Assembly: GCF_011047135.1 (NCBI RefSeq)
Contig: NZ_CP049255.1
Location: 1,240,001-1,304,000 of the forward strand
Reading direction: 5' to 3'
Source of the DNA: Microbacterium endophyticum
GTDB lineage: Bacteria > Actinomycetota > Actinomycetes > Actinomycetales > Microbacteriaceae
Length of the DNA stretch: 64,000 bases
Part shown: in pieces, positions 28,290 through 35,453 of the stretch
Layout of the letters: every line of letters starts with the position of its first letter
Numbering within the stretch: the first letter of the stretch is position 1
Made by a program: the position numbers and the translations under genes
Notes under the pieces: model-generated
The model's input: only the letters and a program-made list of their open reading frames with translations
Told to the model about the DNA's origin: nothing
Database searches by the model: none

Positions 28290-28375
28290 TCGCCGAAACG
28301 CTGCTCGTGAGATGAACACGCCGCGGGTACAGGTCGCGCTCTGGGTGTTGTGCCAGCAGAGCAGCGTTTCGGAGA
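28290..28375. repeat. Nested palindromic repeat, copy A
   Basis: The outer arms CCGAAACGCTGCTC (28293-28306) and GAGCAGCGTTTCGG (28359-28372) are exact reverse complements. Inside, AACACGCC on the left faces a weaker GGGTGTT on the right. Its reverse complement aligns along the whole length with copy C. It lies between two divergent genes, so it cannot serve simply as a 3' terminator. Confidence 0.85.
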
Positions 28376-28475
28376 GCGGGGGCAACGTGGGGCGCAGAGG
28401 GCCTCGGCCTGTCAACCCCCGGGAGCCAGAGTGCGCGCGGCTCCTAGCCTGGGCGAAACGAAAGGATGCACTCCC

Positions 28476-28748
28476 ATGCCCAGCGGAAAGAACGCGCGTT
28501 TGAAGGATCCCGCCATGTACGAAGCGCTGCGCGAAGACGGCGCATCTAAGGAGAAAGCGGCCCGCATCTCGAACGCCTCGGGCGGCACGAAAAGCGGGCG
28601 CTCAGCGCTCGGACGCAAAGGCGGTGAGTCTGGCAGCTACGACGATTGGACAGTGCCGCAACTCAAAGCGCGAGCAAAAGAGCTCGGCTTGTCTGGGTAC
28701 TCCAGGCTGAACAAGGCCGACCTCGTCGCCGAACTTCGCAATCACTAG
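28476..28748 (+). CDS. Small basic SAP/Rho-N-like protein (DUF7218 type)
   Basis: A 90-residue, highly charged protein. The first half ([20 protein letters not shown], then [10 protein letters not shown]) is a known actinobacterial small-protein signature. The second half, [20 protein letters not shown] and then [10 protein letters not shown], is a helix-extension-helix of the Rho N-terminal/SAP kind that often binds nucleic acid. The ATG at 28476 follows AAAGGA; longer in-frame starts run into repeat A and look non-coding. It is flanked by repeat copies A and B. Role unknown; a nucleoid-associated function is possible. Confidence 0.82.
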   Translation: MPSGKNARLKDPAMYEALREDGASKEKAARISNASGGTKSGRSALGRKGGESGSYDDWTVPQLKARAKELGLSGYSRLNKADLVAELRNH

Positions 28749-28791
28749 GTTCGAGGCATCCGCTCTCGGCCTCTGACCCCAACCAGAGAAA

Positions 28792-28872
28792 CCAAAACGC
28801 TGCCCGGAGGCCGTGACGCGCCGAGACTGCCGAGCTCGAGCCCGCGTGTTACTCGCAAAAGCAGCGTTTTGG
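28792..28872. repeat. Nested palindromic repeat, copy B
   Basis: CCAAAACGCTGC (28792-28803) and GCAGCGTTTTGG (28861-28872) are exact complements. Relative to copies A and C the third base pair has changed from G-C to A-T on both arms, so pairing is preserved. Inner sequence GACGCGCCG and CGCGTGTTACTCG aligns with copy C. The surrounding 28749-29074 gap (326 bases) holds this repeat and the SDR leader; no other gene was seen there. Confidence 0.82.
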
Positions 28873-29074
28873 CACGGAAGCGCCGACAACAACTCCCGGC
28901 AGGGCAACTCGGGTGTGCACCGTGCCCTCGCGCGCAAGCGGCGTTCGCTACTGGCGAATACATGCACACGCATGGATATCGGGCGTACGTTGGAAGAAGG
29001 CGCTCACAACAGCGCACGACTCGCTGACGTCAAGACCAACGAGCCGTTCCTCATCCACAGCTCAGGAGGCTGAC

Positions 29075-29863
29075 ATGGCAGAACGATTCACAAACAAGAC
29101 GATCCTCATCACCGGCGGCGGGTCGGGTCTCGGCCGCGCAAGCGCCGTGCGCCTCGCCACAGAGGGTGCGAAACTCGCTCTCGTCGACGTCTCAGAAGAC
29201 GGCCTCAAGGCCACCGTCGACGCTATCCGCGACGTTGCCCCCGATAGCGAAGTCATCACCGTCATCGGTGACGTCTCGAAACAAGACCAGGTGCAGAACT
29301 ACGTGGATGAGACCCTCAAGGCGTTCGGTCGTATCGATGGATTCTTCAACAACGCCGGCATCGAGGGCAAGCAGAACCTCACCGAAAACTTCACCGCCGA
29401 CGAATTCGACAAGGTCGTCTCCATCAATCTCCGCGGTGTCTTCCTCGGGCTCGAGAAGGTTCTGGGCGTCATGCGCAGCCAGGGCGACGGCGGCGCAATC
29501 GTCAACACAGCGAGCGTCGGCGGCATCCGCGGCATCGGCAACCAGTCTGGCTACGCTGCCGCGAAGCACGGCGTCGTGGGCCTCACCCGCAACTCCGCCA
29601 TCGAGTATGGGGCCGACGGCATCCGAATCAACGCGATTGCACCGGGCGCGATCTGGACGCCCATGGTCGAGAACTCGATGAAGCAGCTCGATGCCGAAAA
29701 CCCTCGCAAGGCGGCCGAGCAGTTCATTCAGGCGAACCCCACGAAGCGCTACGGCGAAGCGCCCGAAATCGCATCCGTCGTGGCCTTCTTGCTCTCTGAC
29801 GACGCCACCTACGTGAACGCGACAGTGATTCCGATCGACGGCGGACAGTCCGCAGCGTACTAA
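29075..29863 (+). CDS. SDR family oxidoreductase
   Basis: A 262-residue classical short-chain dehydrogenase. It has TGGGSGLGRASAVRLA for cofactor binding, an acidic residue after strand 2 (LVDVSEDG) that favours NAD(H), FNNAGIEGK, the catalytic Ser in NTASVGG and YAAAKHG with the Tyr-Lys pair. The C-terminal VNATVIPIDGGQSA is typical. AGGAGG precedes the ATG by 5 bases, which fixes the start. The substrate is not deducible. The nested hairpin after the stop may also act as its terminator. Confidence 0.93.
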   Translation: MAERFTNKTILITGGGSGLGRASAVRLATEGAKLALVDVSEDGLKATVDAIRDVAPDSEVITVIGDVSKQDQVQNYVDETLKAFGRIDGFFNNAGIEGKQNLTENFTADEFDKVVSINLRGVFLGLEKVLGVMRSQGDGGAIVNTASVGGIRGIGNQSGYAAAKHGVVGLTRNSAIEYGADGIRINAIAPGAIWTPMVENSMKQLDAENPRKAAEQFIQANPTKRYGEAPEIASVVAFLLSDDATYVNATVIPIDGGQSAAY

Positions 29864-29883
29864 ACCCGGTACCAGGGGGACTT

Positions 29884-29922
29884 TCGACCCTAGGGTGTGG
29901 TCAGACCACCTCCTAGGGTCGA
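29884..29922 (+). promoter_or_regulatory. Nested hairpin covering the ribosome-binding site of the FNT gene
   Basis: TCGACCCTAGG (29884-29894) pairs with CCTAGGGTCGA (29912-29922). Inside it GTGGTC (29897-29902) pairs with GACCAC (29904-29909). The right arm contains AGGG (29915-29918), the only SD candidate for the GTG at 29926, so the folded leader would hide it. There is no T-run, which argues against a plain terminator. Confidence 0.6.
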
Positions 29923-29925
29923 GCT

Positions 29926-30750
29926 GTGCGCACGATTGAACAGACTCTCGATTTTCAAGCGGATGCCGCCACCCACAAGGTGGGCGAGCTTCGCCACCCG
30001 TTGCGCTTCGCCGTTTCGGGAATGCTCGCCGGAGCCTATGTCGGGATCGCCGTCGTGCTGATGTTGAGTACCGCAGGTCCTCTCGCGGCGACCGACGACG
30101 GACTCGCAAAGCTCGTCAGTGGACTCGTGTTCGGCATCGCCCTCACGCTCGTCGTGTTCGCAGGCGCGGAGCTGGTGACGTCGTCGATGATGACGCTCAC
30201 CCAGGGCGCGCTTATGCGCGCGACACCACGGACCCCGACCGCTGGCGCACTCGGGTTCACCTTCGCCGCGAACCTTCTCGGGTCAGCGGTCTTCGGCATC
30301 CTGGTCGCCATTGCGGGAGTTTTGCATGACAACTCCGCCGCCGCCGACATGCTCCAAGCGATGCTCGACGCCAAGGCGCATGAGGCTCCCTTGCAGCTGT
30401 TCGTGCGCGGCATCCTCTGCAACATCCTGGTGTGTTTGGCGATCTGGATGGTCGCGCGCCTGACGTCCGATGGCCCCAAGCTCGCTGTGATCTTCTGGGC
30501 GCTTTTGGCGTTCATCGCCTCGGGCTTCGAACACGTTGTCGCCAATATGACGACCTTTACTCTCGGTTTCGCGACCGGGGTAGAGAGCGCGACCTGGACA
30601 TCGTTCGGCACCAATATGCTCTGGGTCGGCCTGGGCAATCTCGTCGGCGGCGCGCTCGTCGTGGGCCTCGCCTACTGGTTGATAGGCGGGTCGCCGAGAT
30701 ACCGGGCGCCGAACGAAACAGTCACTGTCGACGCCCCGGCGTCAGCCTGA
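29926..30750 (+). CDS. Formate/nitrite transporter (FNT) family protein
   Basis: A 274-residue membrane channel with six helices in the aquaporin-like FNT fold, which passes formate, nitrite, hydrosulfide or related small anions. Family features are FAVSGMLAGAYVGIAVVL, FAGAELVTSSMM, GILCNILVCLAIWMVARLTS and FIASGFEHVVANM with the conserved central His. The start is GTG, placed because FNT N-termini begin with a similar LDFQADAATHKVGELRHP segment. No metabolic partner gene (formate lyase, nitrite reductase) is adjacent, so the substrate is open. Confidence 0.92.
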   Translation: MRTIEQTLDFQADAATHKVGELRHPLRFAVSGMLAGAYVGIAVVLMLSTAGPLAATDDGLAKLVSGLVFGIALTLVVFAGAELVTSSMMTLTQGALMRATPRTPTAGALGFTFAANLLGSAVFGILVAIAGVLHDNSAAADMLQAMLDAKAHEAPLQLFVRGILCNILVCLAIWMVARLTSDGPKLAVIFWALLAFIASGFEHVVANMTTFTLGFATGVESATWTSFGTNMLWVGLGNLVGGALVVGLAYWLIGGSPRYRAPNETVTVDAPASA

Positions 30751-30796
30751 TCCGCCTCGATCTGCCCGCGGTGCGCACAGATTTTGACAGCCGCCT

Positions 30797-30883
30797 TCTC
30801 CGAAACGCTGCTCTGGGTGCACGACACGCCGGAGTCAGCTCCAAGGGCCCGGCGTGTTACTCCGCAGAGCAGCGTTTCGGCGA
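30797..30883. repeat. Nested palindromic repeat, copy C
   Basis: The outer 16-bp perfect stem CCGAAACGCTGCTCTG (30800-30815) pairs with CAGAGCAGCGTTTCGG (30865-30880). The inner 9-bp stem ACACGCCGG (30824-30832) pairs with CCGGCGTGT (30849-30857). It lies between the convergent FNT and DUF6716 genes and is the best-formed copy. Confidence 0.87.
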
Positions 30884-30932
30884 CATTAGACCGGAAGAGG
30901 GAGAAGGGGAACAGCGAGCGAGAAGGCGCTCG

Positions 30933-32180
30933 TCAGTGGGCGGCGGGGGCGCGAAACGGCACCGTCGCCCGGCGAACGAGACGCACGACAACACGCAGCG
31001 GGATGCCGACGGCCACAACAGCAATGCCAGACACTGTGCGGTCGTGGTGACCGAGTGCCAGCTTCCGCTCCCACGCATCGCGCACAGCACCGCCGCGACG
31101 CACCCGGGCGGGCTTGATAGGCAGCGAACCAGCACGCCGAAGCGCCACGAGGTCAGCAATCTGCCGCACCCAATTGTCATCACTCGGTGCATGGAAATAT
31201 GTGGAGCGCAGCCACTCATCAGTCGGTCGGCGAAAGCGCCGTGCGACAACGTCTTCTTCAGAGCCGAAAAGACCGCTGCCCACAAAGACCGGGTTGATCA
31301 TCTCGGGTGACACACCGAACGTGTCGAGAGCGATGATTGGGATGCCGCGGGCAACTGCCTCGAGTGCTGCTGTCGAGCTCACCGTGACCAGACCTTCCGC
31401 GGTCTCGAGCGCGCGCGACATGGGGGCAGTCGACACAACCAGGTTCGGCGGCACCGGGCCCACACGCGCGAGCAGGTCGGGCAGCGCCTCTTTCTGCCGG
31501 TGGGTTTGCAGTTCCCCTTTGACTGCCCGCTCTTTGAGTACAACCCGCCGTTCGGGATTCGCCTGTGCCGCGCGCACAAGCATCTGCACAACACGGAGGC
31601 GGTCGGCCCGCTCGCGCGGAACGATCGCTTGCGACGCGAAAACGAGGTCGGTGCGATCCGCTGTGGGTGCGGCATCCGCGTCGGACGATTTTGCAAGGAA
31701 CGGCAGCCGCGCGAGGGCAAACCGCTGACTCATCTGCCGGAAGCGGGCAAGCTCCGTGAAGCTGTGCACCTCGGCGTGCGAGTGCAGGATGAAAAGGTCG
31801 CACTGGGTGCGGTGAATGAGAGCCGCAGTCGTTGCCGGAATCGAGATCCCGGGGAGCCCGGTCACCAGCACGGGGCGCGGATCGAGCTCGGCGACCGCGC
31901 GGGCGAGTACGCGCACGACAGGCCCGCGCGCCGCGAGAAGCACGGCGTCGGGCGCTGCCGATCTGAGCACGTCGGCCAACTGGCTATATTCCACCCGGCG
32001 TATGTGTTCATCATCGAGGCCGCTGCCGTGAAGCGCGGCCTTCTGCTGCGCGGCACTCACAGTGCCGCGCGTCTCGACGATCAGCAGCGCCGCACCTGCC
32101 TCGGGCGGCAGTGTTCCGAGGAGAGCTGCCGCCCATTTGACATACGAATCGCTGTCGGCGACAGCCACGATTCGCGGCAC
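30933..32180 (-). CDS. DUF6716 putative glycosyltransferase
   Basis: A 415-residue protein beginning RIVAVADSDSYVKWAAAL, the start I associate with DUF6716 putative glycosyltransferases. The C-terminal half has VSSTAALEAVARGIPIIALD, a GT-B donor-binding pattern also seen in capsule and sialyl transferases. No membrane helix is evident. The GTG at 32180 has GAGGAGG 5 bases upstream; a longer frame reaching 32357 overlaps NeuB and is not convincing. It is the last gene of the sialic-acid-like operon, 20 bases after neuB, and may move a nonulosonate or build the acceptor glycan. Confidence 0.82.
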   Translation of the reverse strand: MPRIVAVADSDSYVKWAAALLGTLPPEAGAALLIVETRGTVSAAQQKAALHGSGLDDEHIRRVEYSQLADVLRSAAPDAVLLAARGPVVRVLARAVAELDPRPVLVTGLPGISIPATTAALIHRTQCDLFILHSHAEVHSFTELARFRQMSQRFALARLPFLAKSSDADAAPTADRTDLVFASQAIVPRERADRLRVVQMLVRAAQANPERRVVLKERAVKGELQTHRQKEALPDLLARVGPVPPNLVVSTAPMSRALETAEGLVTVSSTAALEAVARGIPIIALDTFGVSPEMINPVFVGSGLFGSEEDVVARRFRRPTDEWLRSTYFHAPSDDNWVRQIADLVALRRAGSLPIKPARVRRGGAVRDAWERKLALGHHDRTVSGIAVVAVGIPLRVVVRLVRRATVPFRAPAAH

Positions 32181-32200
32181 CGACGCCTCCTCGTGAGCGC

Positions 32201-33073
32201 TCAGGCGCTCACCCGGCGAAGCTTTGCCATTGGAGCCTGCTCGCCCTCGTACACGCGCTTCACACCATCGCCGAGCGCCTGCTCGACGATGCGGATGTCG
32301 CGGATGAGGTGCGTGAGGCCGGTGGGTTCCAGAGATGCTGCGTGGTCCGACCCCCACATCGTGCGGTCGAGCGTGATGTGGCGCTCAACAGCAACCGCAC
32401 CGAGCGCAACGGCAGCGAGCGAAATCTGCAGGCCACGCTCGTGGCCGGAGTACCCCACCGGCACACCGGGGTAACGGTTGCGAAGAGCCGGGATCATGCG
32501 AAGGTTGGCCTCGTCGGGCTCCATCGGGTACGTGGACGTTGCGTGCATCAGCACGAGCTGGTCGGTGCCGAGCACCTCGATTGCCGCGTCGATCTGCGCC
32601 ATTGTCGACATGCCGGTCGAGAGGATGATGGGTTTTCCCGTGTCGCGCAGAGCTTCCAGAAGCGGGATGTCGGTGAGGCATGCCGATGCCACCTTGTGTG
32701 CTGGCACCTGAAGCTTCTCGAGAAACTTCACGCTCGGGACGTCCCAGGGCGACGCGAAGAGGTCAAGACCCCGCAGAAGCGCGTAATCCGAGAGCTCGAT
32801 GTACTGCTCGATTCCGAATTCGACACGGTAGCGGTAGTCGAGGTAGGTCATCGTGCCCCACGGCGTCTCACGCGGAATGTCACGCATGTGCTCGGGCGTG
32901 CAGATCTCGGGCGTGCGCTTTTGAAACTTCACCGCATCTGCACCGGCGGCCAGAGCCACGTCGATCAGCTCTTTCGCGATCGCGACGTCACCGTTGTGGT
33001 TGAGGCCGATCTCGGCGATCACGTAGGCGGGGCGTCCGCCTCCGATCACGTGGTTTCCGATTGTCACCGTCAT
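32201..33073 (-). CDS. neuB: NeuB-family sialic acid (nonulosonate) synthase without SAF domain
   Basis: Condenses phosphoenolpyruvate with N-acetylmannosamine, its 6-phosphate or a related hexose to a nine-carbon acid sugar. The 290-residue TIM barrel carries VIAEIGLNHNGDVAIAKELI, ADAVKFQKRTPE, LFASPWD, KVASACLTDIPLLEALRDTG and VPVGYSGHERGLQ. It stops right after APMAKLRRVS, where typical NeuB proteins continue into the antifreeze-like SAF domain. The ATG at 33073 overlaps the upstream stop by 4 bases. The missing domain normally closes the active site of the partner subunit. Confidence 0.9.
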   Translation of the reverse strand: MTVTIGNHVIGGGRPAYVIAEIGLNHNGDVAIAKELIDVALAAGADAVKFQKRTPEICTPEHMRDIPRETPWGTMTYLDYRYRVEFGIEQYIELSDYALLRGLDLFASPWDVPSVKFLEKLQVPAHKVASACLTDIPLLEALRDTGKPIILSTGMSTMAQIDAAIEVLGTDQLVLMHATSTYPMEPDEANLRMIPALRNRYPGVPVGYSGHERGLQISLAAVALGAVAVERHITLDRTMWGSDHAASLEPTGLTHLIRDIRIVEQALGDGVKRVYEGEQAPMAKLRRVSA

Positions 33074-34284
33074 GTCGCAGACCTTTCAGTTGTCGCGGGA
33101 GATACGGCAGCACGCTTGGGCGCTGCCGAAGTTCTTGCGTCGAGCACACGCTCGGCCACCTCACGCACGGCGCCGTCGCCGCCCGCGTGGTCCGTCACAA
33201 CGCGTGCGGCGGCCAGCACCATCGGGTGCGATCCCGGCACGGCCACCGGCCAGCCCACCGCCTCGAGGCACGAGAGATCGTTGATGTCGTTGCCGACATA
33301 CGCAATGCGATCGAGCGGGATGCCGCGCCCCGCCGCCCATTCAGTGAGCACCGCGAGTTTGTCGCTCACGCCCTGGTGCACATCTACTCCGAGCTTCGAT
33401 GCGCGGGCCGAAACCACAGCATTCGTTTCTGTCGAGAGAATCAAAAGCGGCACTTCTGCGCGTCGAAGCGCCGCCACACCGGCGCCATCAGACCGACTGA
33501 CCCGCACGTATTCGCGGCCCTCCGAATCGACAGTGGCGGTGTCGTCCGTGTGTACTCCGTCAAAGTCGGTCACCACGGCATCGACATCGATCGGTTCGCC
33601 ACCGGTGACCATGAGTGGCGCCAGAGCGCGCGCGAGCTCGAGCTGCGTGTGGTCATCGATCTCGATTGCGGAACATTCATCTACCGCCACGAAGCCGACC
33701 CGACCGAAGAAGCGATGGCCGGCTTCGAGAAAGCCCTCGGCATCCATCACGTAGAAGGCACCGGTCTCGAGAAAATGCGGCTCACGGTCTTGGCGTCGGG
33801 GACGCACGGCGCGGTCGTGATTGATGCCGTGCGTATCGCCGGTCGCATCGGGCGCCCACAAGAAGCCGTAGGTCTCGACCGCAGAGAACACGCATTCGTG
33901 CGTGCCCGAGGTGACCATATCGACGGCCTGGTCGATATCTGACGGGTCGATGAAGGGCGAAGTCGCCTGCACGAACACGACAGTTGCGACATCGGTTGTC
34001 GTGTCGCAAAGCTGCATGATGGCGTGGCGCAGTGCGCTTTCGCTGCTGGCTTCATCGCCCGAAAGCGCCGCCGGGCGGTCAACAACCGTTGCGCCCCATT
34101 CGGTCGCGACCCGAGCGATCTCGACATCATCGGTCGACACCACGACGCGGTCGATGCTTTCCGCCGCACGTGCCGCTGCTACGGCCCGTGCGACGAGCGG
34201 AATCCCGCCCACGCGCTGCAGGTTCTTGCCCGGAATGCCCTTCGACCCGCCGCGCGCGGGAATGATCGCGATGACTTCGCTCAT
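33070..34284 (-). CDS. CMP-nonulosonate synthetase fused to KdsC-like HAD phosphatase
   Basis: A 404-residue fusion. Residues 1-225 are an acylneuraminate cytidylyltransferase (AIIPARGGSKGIPGKNLQ, VVVSTDD, ESALRHAI, FVQATSPFI) that activates the sugar with CTP. Residues about 235-385 are a HAD phosphatase of the KdsC type (VVTDFDGVHTDD with the Asp pair, LSTETNAV, GVSDKLAVL, VGNDINDLSCL). A fused phosphatase suggests that NeuB makes a 9-phosphate sugar that is dephosphorylated before activation. The gene overlaps both neighbours by 4 bases. Confidence 0.9.
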   Translation of the reverse strand: MSEVIAIIPARGGSKGIPGKNLQRVGGIPLVARAVAAARAAESIDRVVVSTDDVEIARVATEWGATVVDRPAALSGDEASSESALRHAIMQLCDTTTDVATVVFVQATSPFIDPSDIDQAVDMVTSGTHECVFSAVETYGFLWAPDATGDTHGINHDRAVRPRRQDREPHFLETGAFYVMDAEGFLEAGHRFFGRVGFVAVDECSAIEIDDHTQLELARALAPLMVTGGEPIDVDAVVTDFDGVHTDDTATVDSEGREYVRVSRSDGAGVAALRRAEVPLLILSTETNAVVSARASKLGVDVHQGVSDKLAVLTEWAAGRGIPLDRIAYVGNDINDLSCLEAVGWPVAVPGSHPMVLAAARVVTDHAGGDGAVREVAERVLDARTSAAPKRAAVSPATTERSAT

Positions 34285-35201
34285 GCGACGACCTCCACGC
34301 TTTCGCCGCGCATGCGCCGTTCTTGAATTCGGCTGCCCGAGGGAGCAAGCACCAGCGACAGTGTCGTCAGTGCGCTCGATGCCAGCGAGACGACATCGAG
34401 CGGTTGCTGTGTGCCAGCGAGCAGCATCTCGACCGGAACCCCTGCACGATGCAACCGCACACCGGGAAGCGCAGCAACGGCAGCGATCTGAGCCTCGGGT
34501 TCACGCCGGTGCGGCAGGTACGTGAATGCGGCAACGGATGCCTCGGCGGCTACCCACCGCAGGTAGGTGGCCTGTGGCATCCGTCCGTCGACAACGCGCG
34601 CGCTGCCGAGAACGACCCGAGAGGTCTGAAGCTGCAGCGGGCGGGCGGTGGCGCGTGTGAAGGCGAAACTGTGCCGGTTCGACCTGACGCCGATGTCGTC
34701 AAGGCGCTCAACGCGCGATGCGCCCAGCTCGAACGCCGTGAACATGTCGACACCACCGCGGCGTGCGCGCGCGAGCACGCGCTCGCGCGCGATGGGCGCG
34801 ATCCGCGTCGTCAACCCGCGCTCGGTGACCCCCGGGCGTGCGTAGGGTGCGTAGCCGATAAGGGCGTCGGCGTAAGCGACGGCGTTTGCACCGTCATCGA
34901 GAAACGTGATCGAGCGCGGTCTCAGAACGGATGCCGCAAGCCGAAACTGTCCCGAAAACCCATCACCGACGAGCCAGTGCCGGTGGGTCGCAAGAAGCTG
35001 CCAAGGGATACCGAGGTACGGAGCACACTCGCCGAACGGCGCACCGCGCGCAATGAGCTCATCGGCTGTCGCCGACATCTGAGCGGTGAGGCGGCCCGCG
35101 ATGGGCACCTTCCTGCCGTGTGCATGCCCCCATTCGGCCGCACCCAAAAGCTGCAGGGGAGACTCCACCCACGCGATAGAAGAAAAGTCGCTTCGGCTCA
35201 T
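34281..35201 (-). CDS. Putative sialyltransferase-like protein, first gene of the operon
   Basis: A 306-residue cytoplasmic protein from the ATG at 35201. WVESPLQLLGAAEW at the N-terminus, the acidic TFLDDGANAVAYA and the late FTYLPHRREPEAQ are reminiscent of the SPLQ, acidic-Gly and HP/HRRE motifs of bacterial poly- and LPS sialyltransferases (GT52/polysialyltransferase type). The match is from memory and weak overall. Its position at the head of the NeuB/CMP-transferase operon supports a transferase using the CMP-sugar. There is no signal peptide, so it should act on a lipid-linked or cytoplasmic acceptor. Confidence 0.6.
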   Translation of the reverse strand: MSRSDFSSIAWVESPLQLLGAAEWGHAHGRKVPIAGRLTAQMSATADELIARGAPFGECAPYLGIPWQLLATHRHWLVGDGFSGQFRLAASVLRPRSITFLDDGANAVAYADALIGYAPYARPGVTERGLTTRIAPIARERVLARARRGGVDMFTAFELGASRVERLDDIGVRSNRHSFAFTRATARPLQLQTSRVVLGSARVVDGRMPQATYLRWVAAEASVAAFTYLPHRREPEAQIAAVAALPGVRLHRAGVPVEMLLAGTQQPLDVVSLASSALTTLSLVLAPSGSRIQERRMRGESVEVVA

Positions 35202-35343
35202 CGCACACCCCCTCAGATCGCGCCCGCACCGTCTGCACACTTTCAACGCTCGACGTGAACGGCGCGTGCGCTGCAGGTGACGCCGCGGCATCCAAACCGT
35301 GAACGCTCACGCTCGATGTGCCCGCGCGCTGCGCCACCCCCAC

Positions 35344-35415
35344 CGCGAAGGGTCGCAACACGCCGCATACGTCGCCCTTGGGGCGCGGCGATACGGCGTG
35401 TTGCGACCCCTCGCG
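35344..35415. repeat. Large perfect-stem palindrome, element D
   Basis: GGGTCGCAACACGCCG (35350-35365) is the exact complement of CGGCGTGTTGCGACCC (35394-35409). After one mismatch the stem continues with CGCGA/TCGCG to 22 positions. It shares the AACACGCC/GGCGTGTT core with copies A-C but has different outer arms. It lies in the divergent gap between the putative sialyltransferase and pgi. Confidence 0.85.
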
Positions 35416-35453
35416 AGTAGTTGAGAGCGGCGGTGAGGAGTAACTTTGAGCGA

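Noticed and set aside
28293..28372. Repeat A as part of a longer coding frame of the small SAP-like gene
   Set aside because: An in-frame extension from 28350 would encode repeat sequence with no similarity to the protein family, and a good SD precedes the ATG at 28476.
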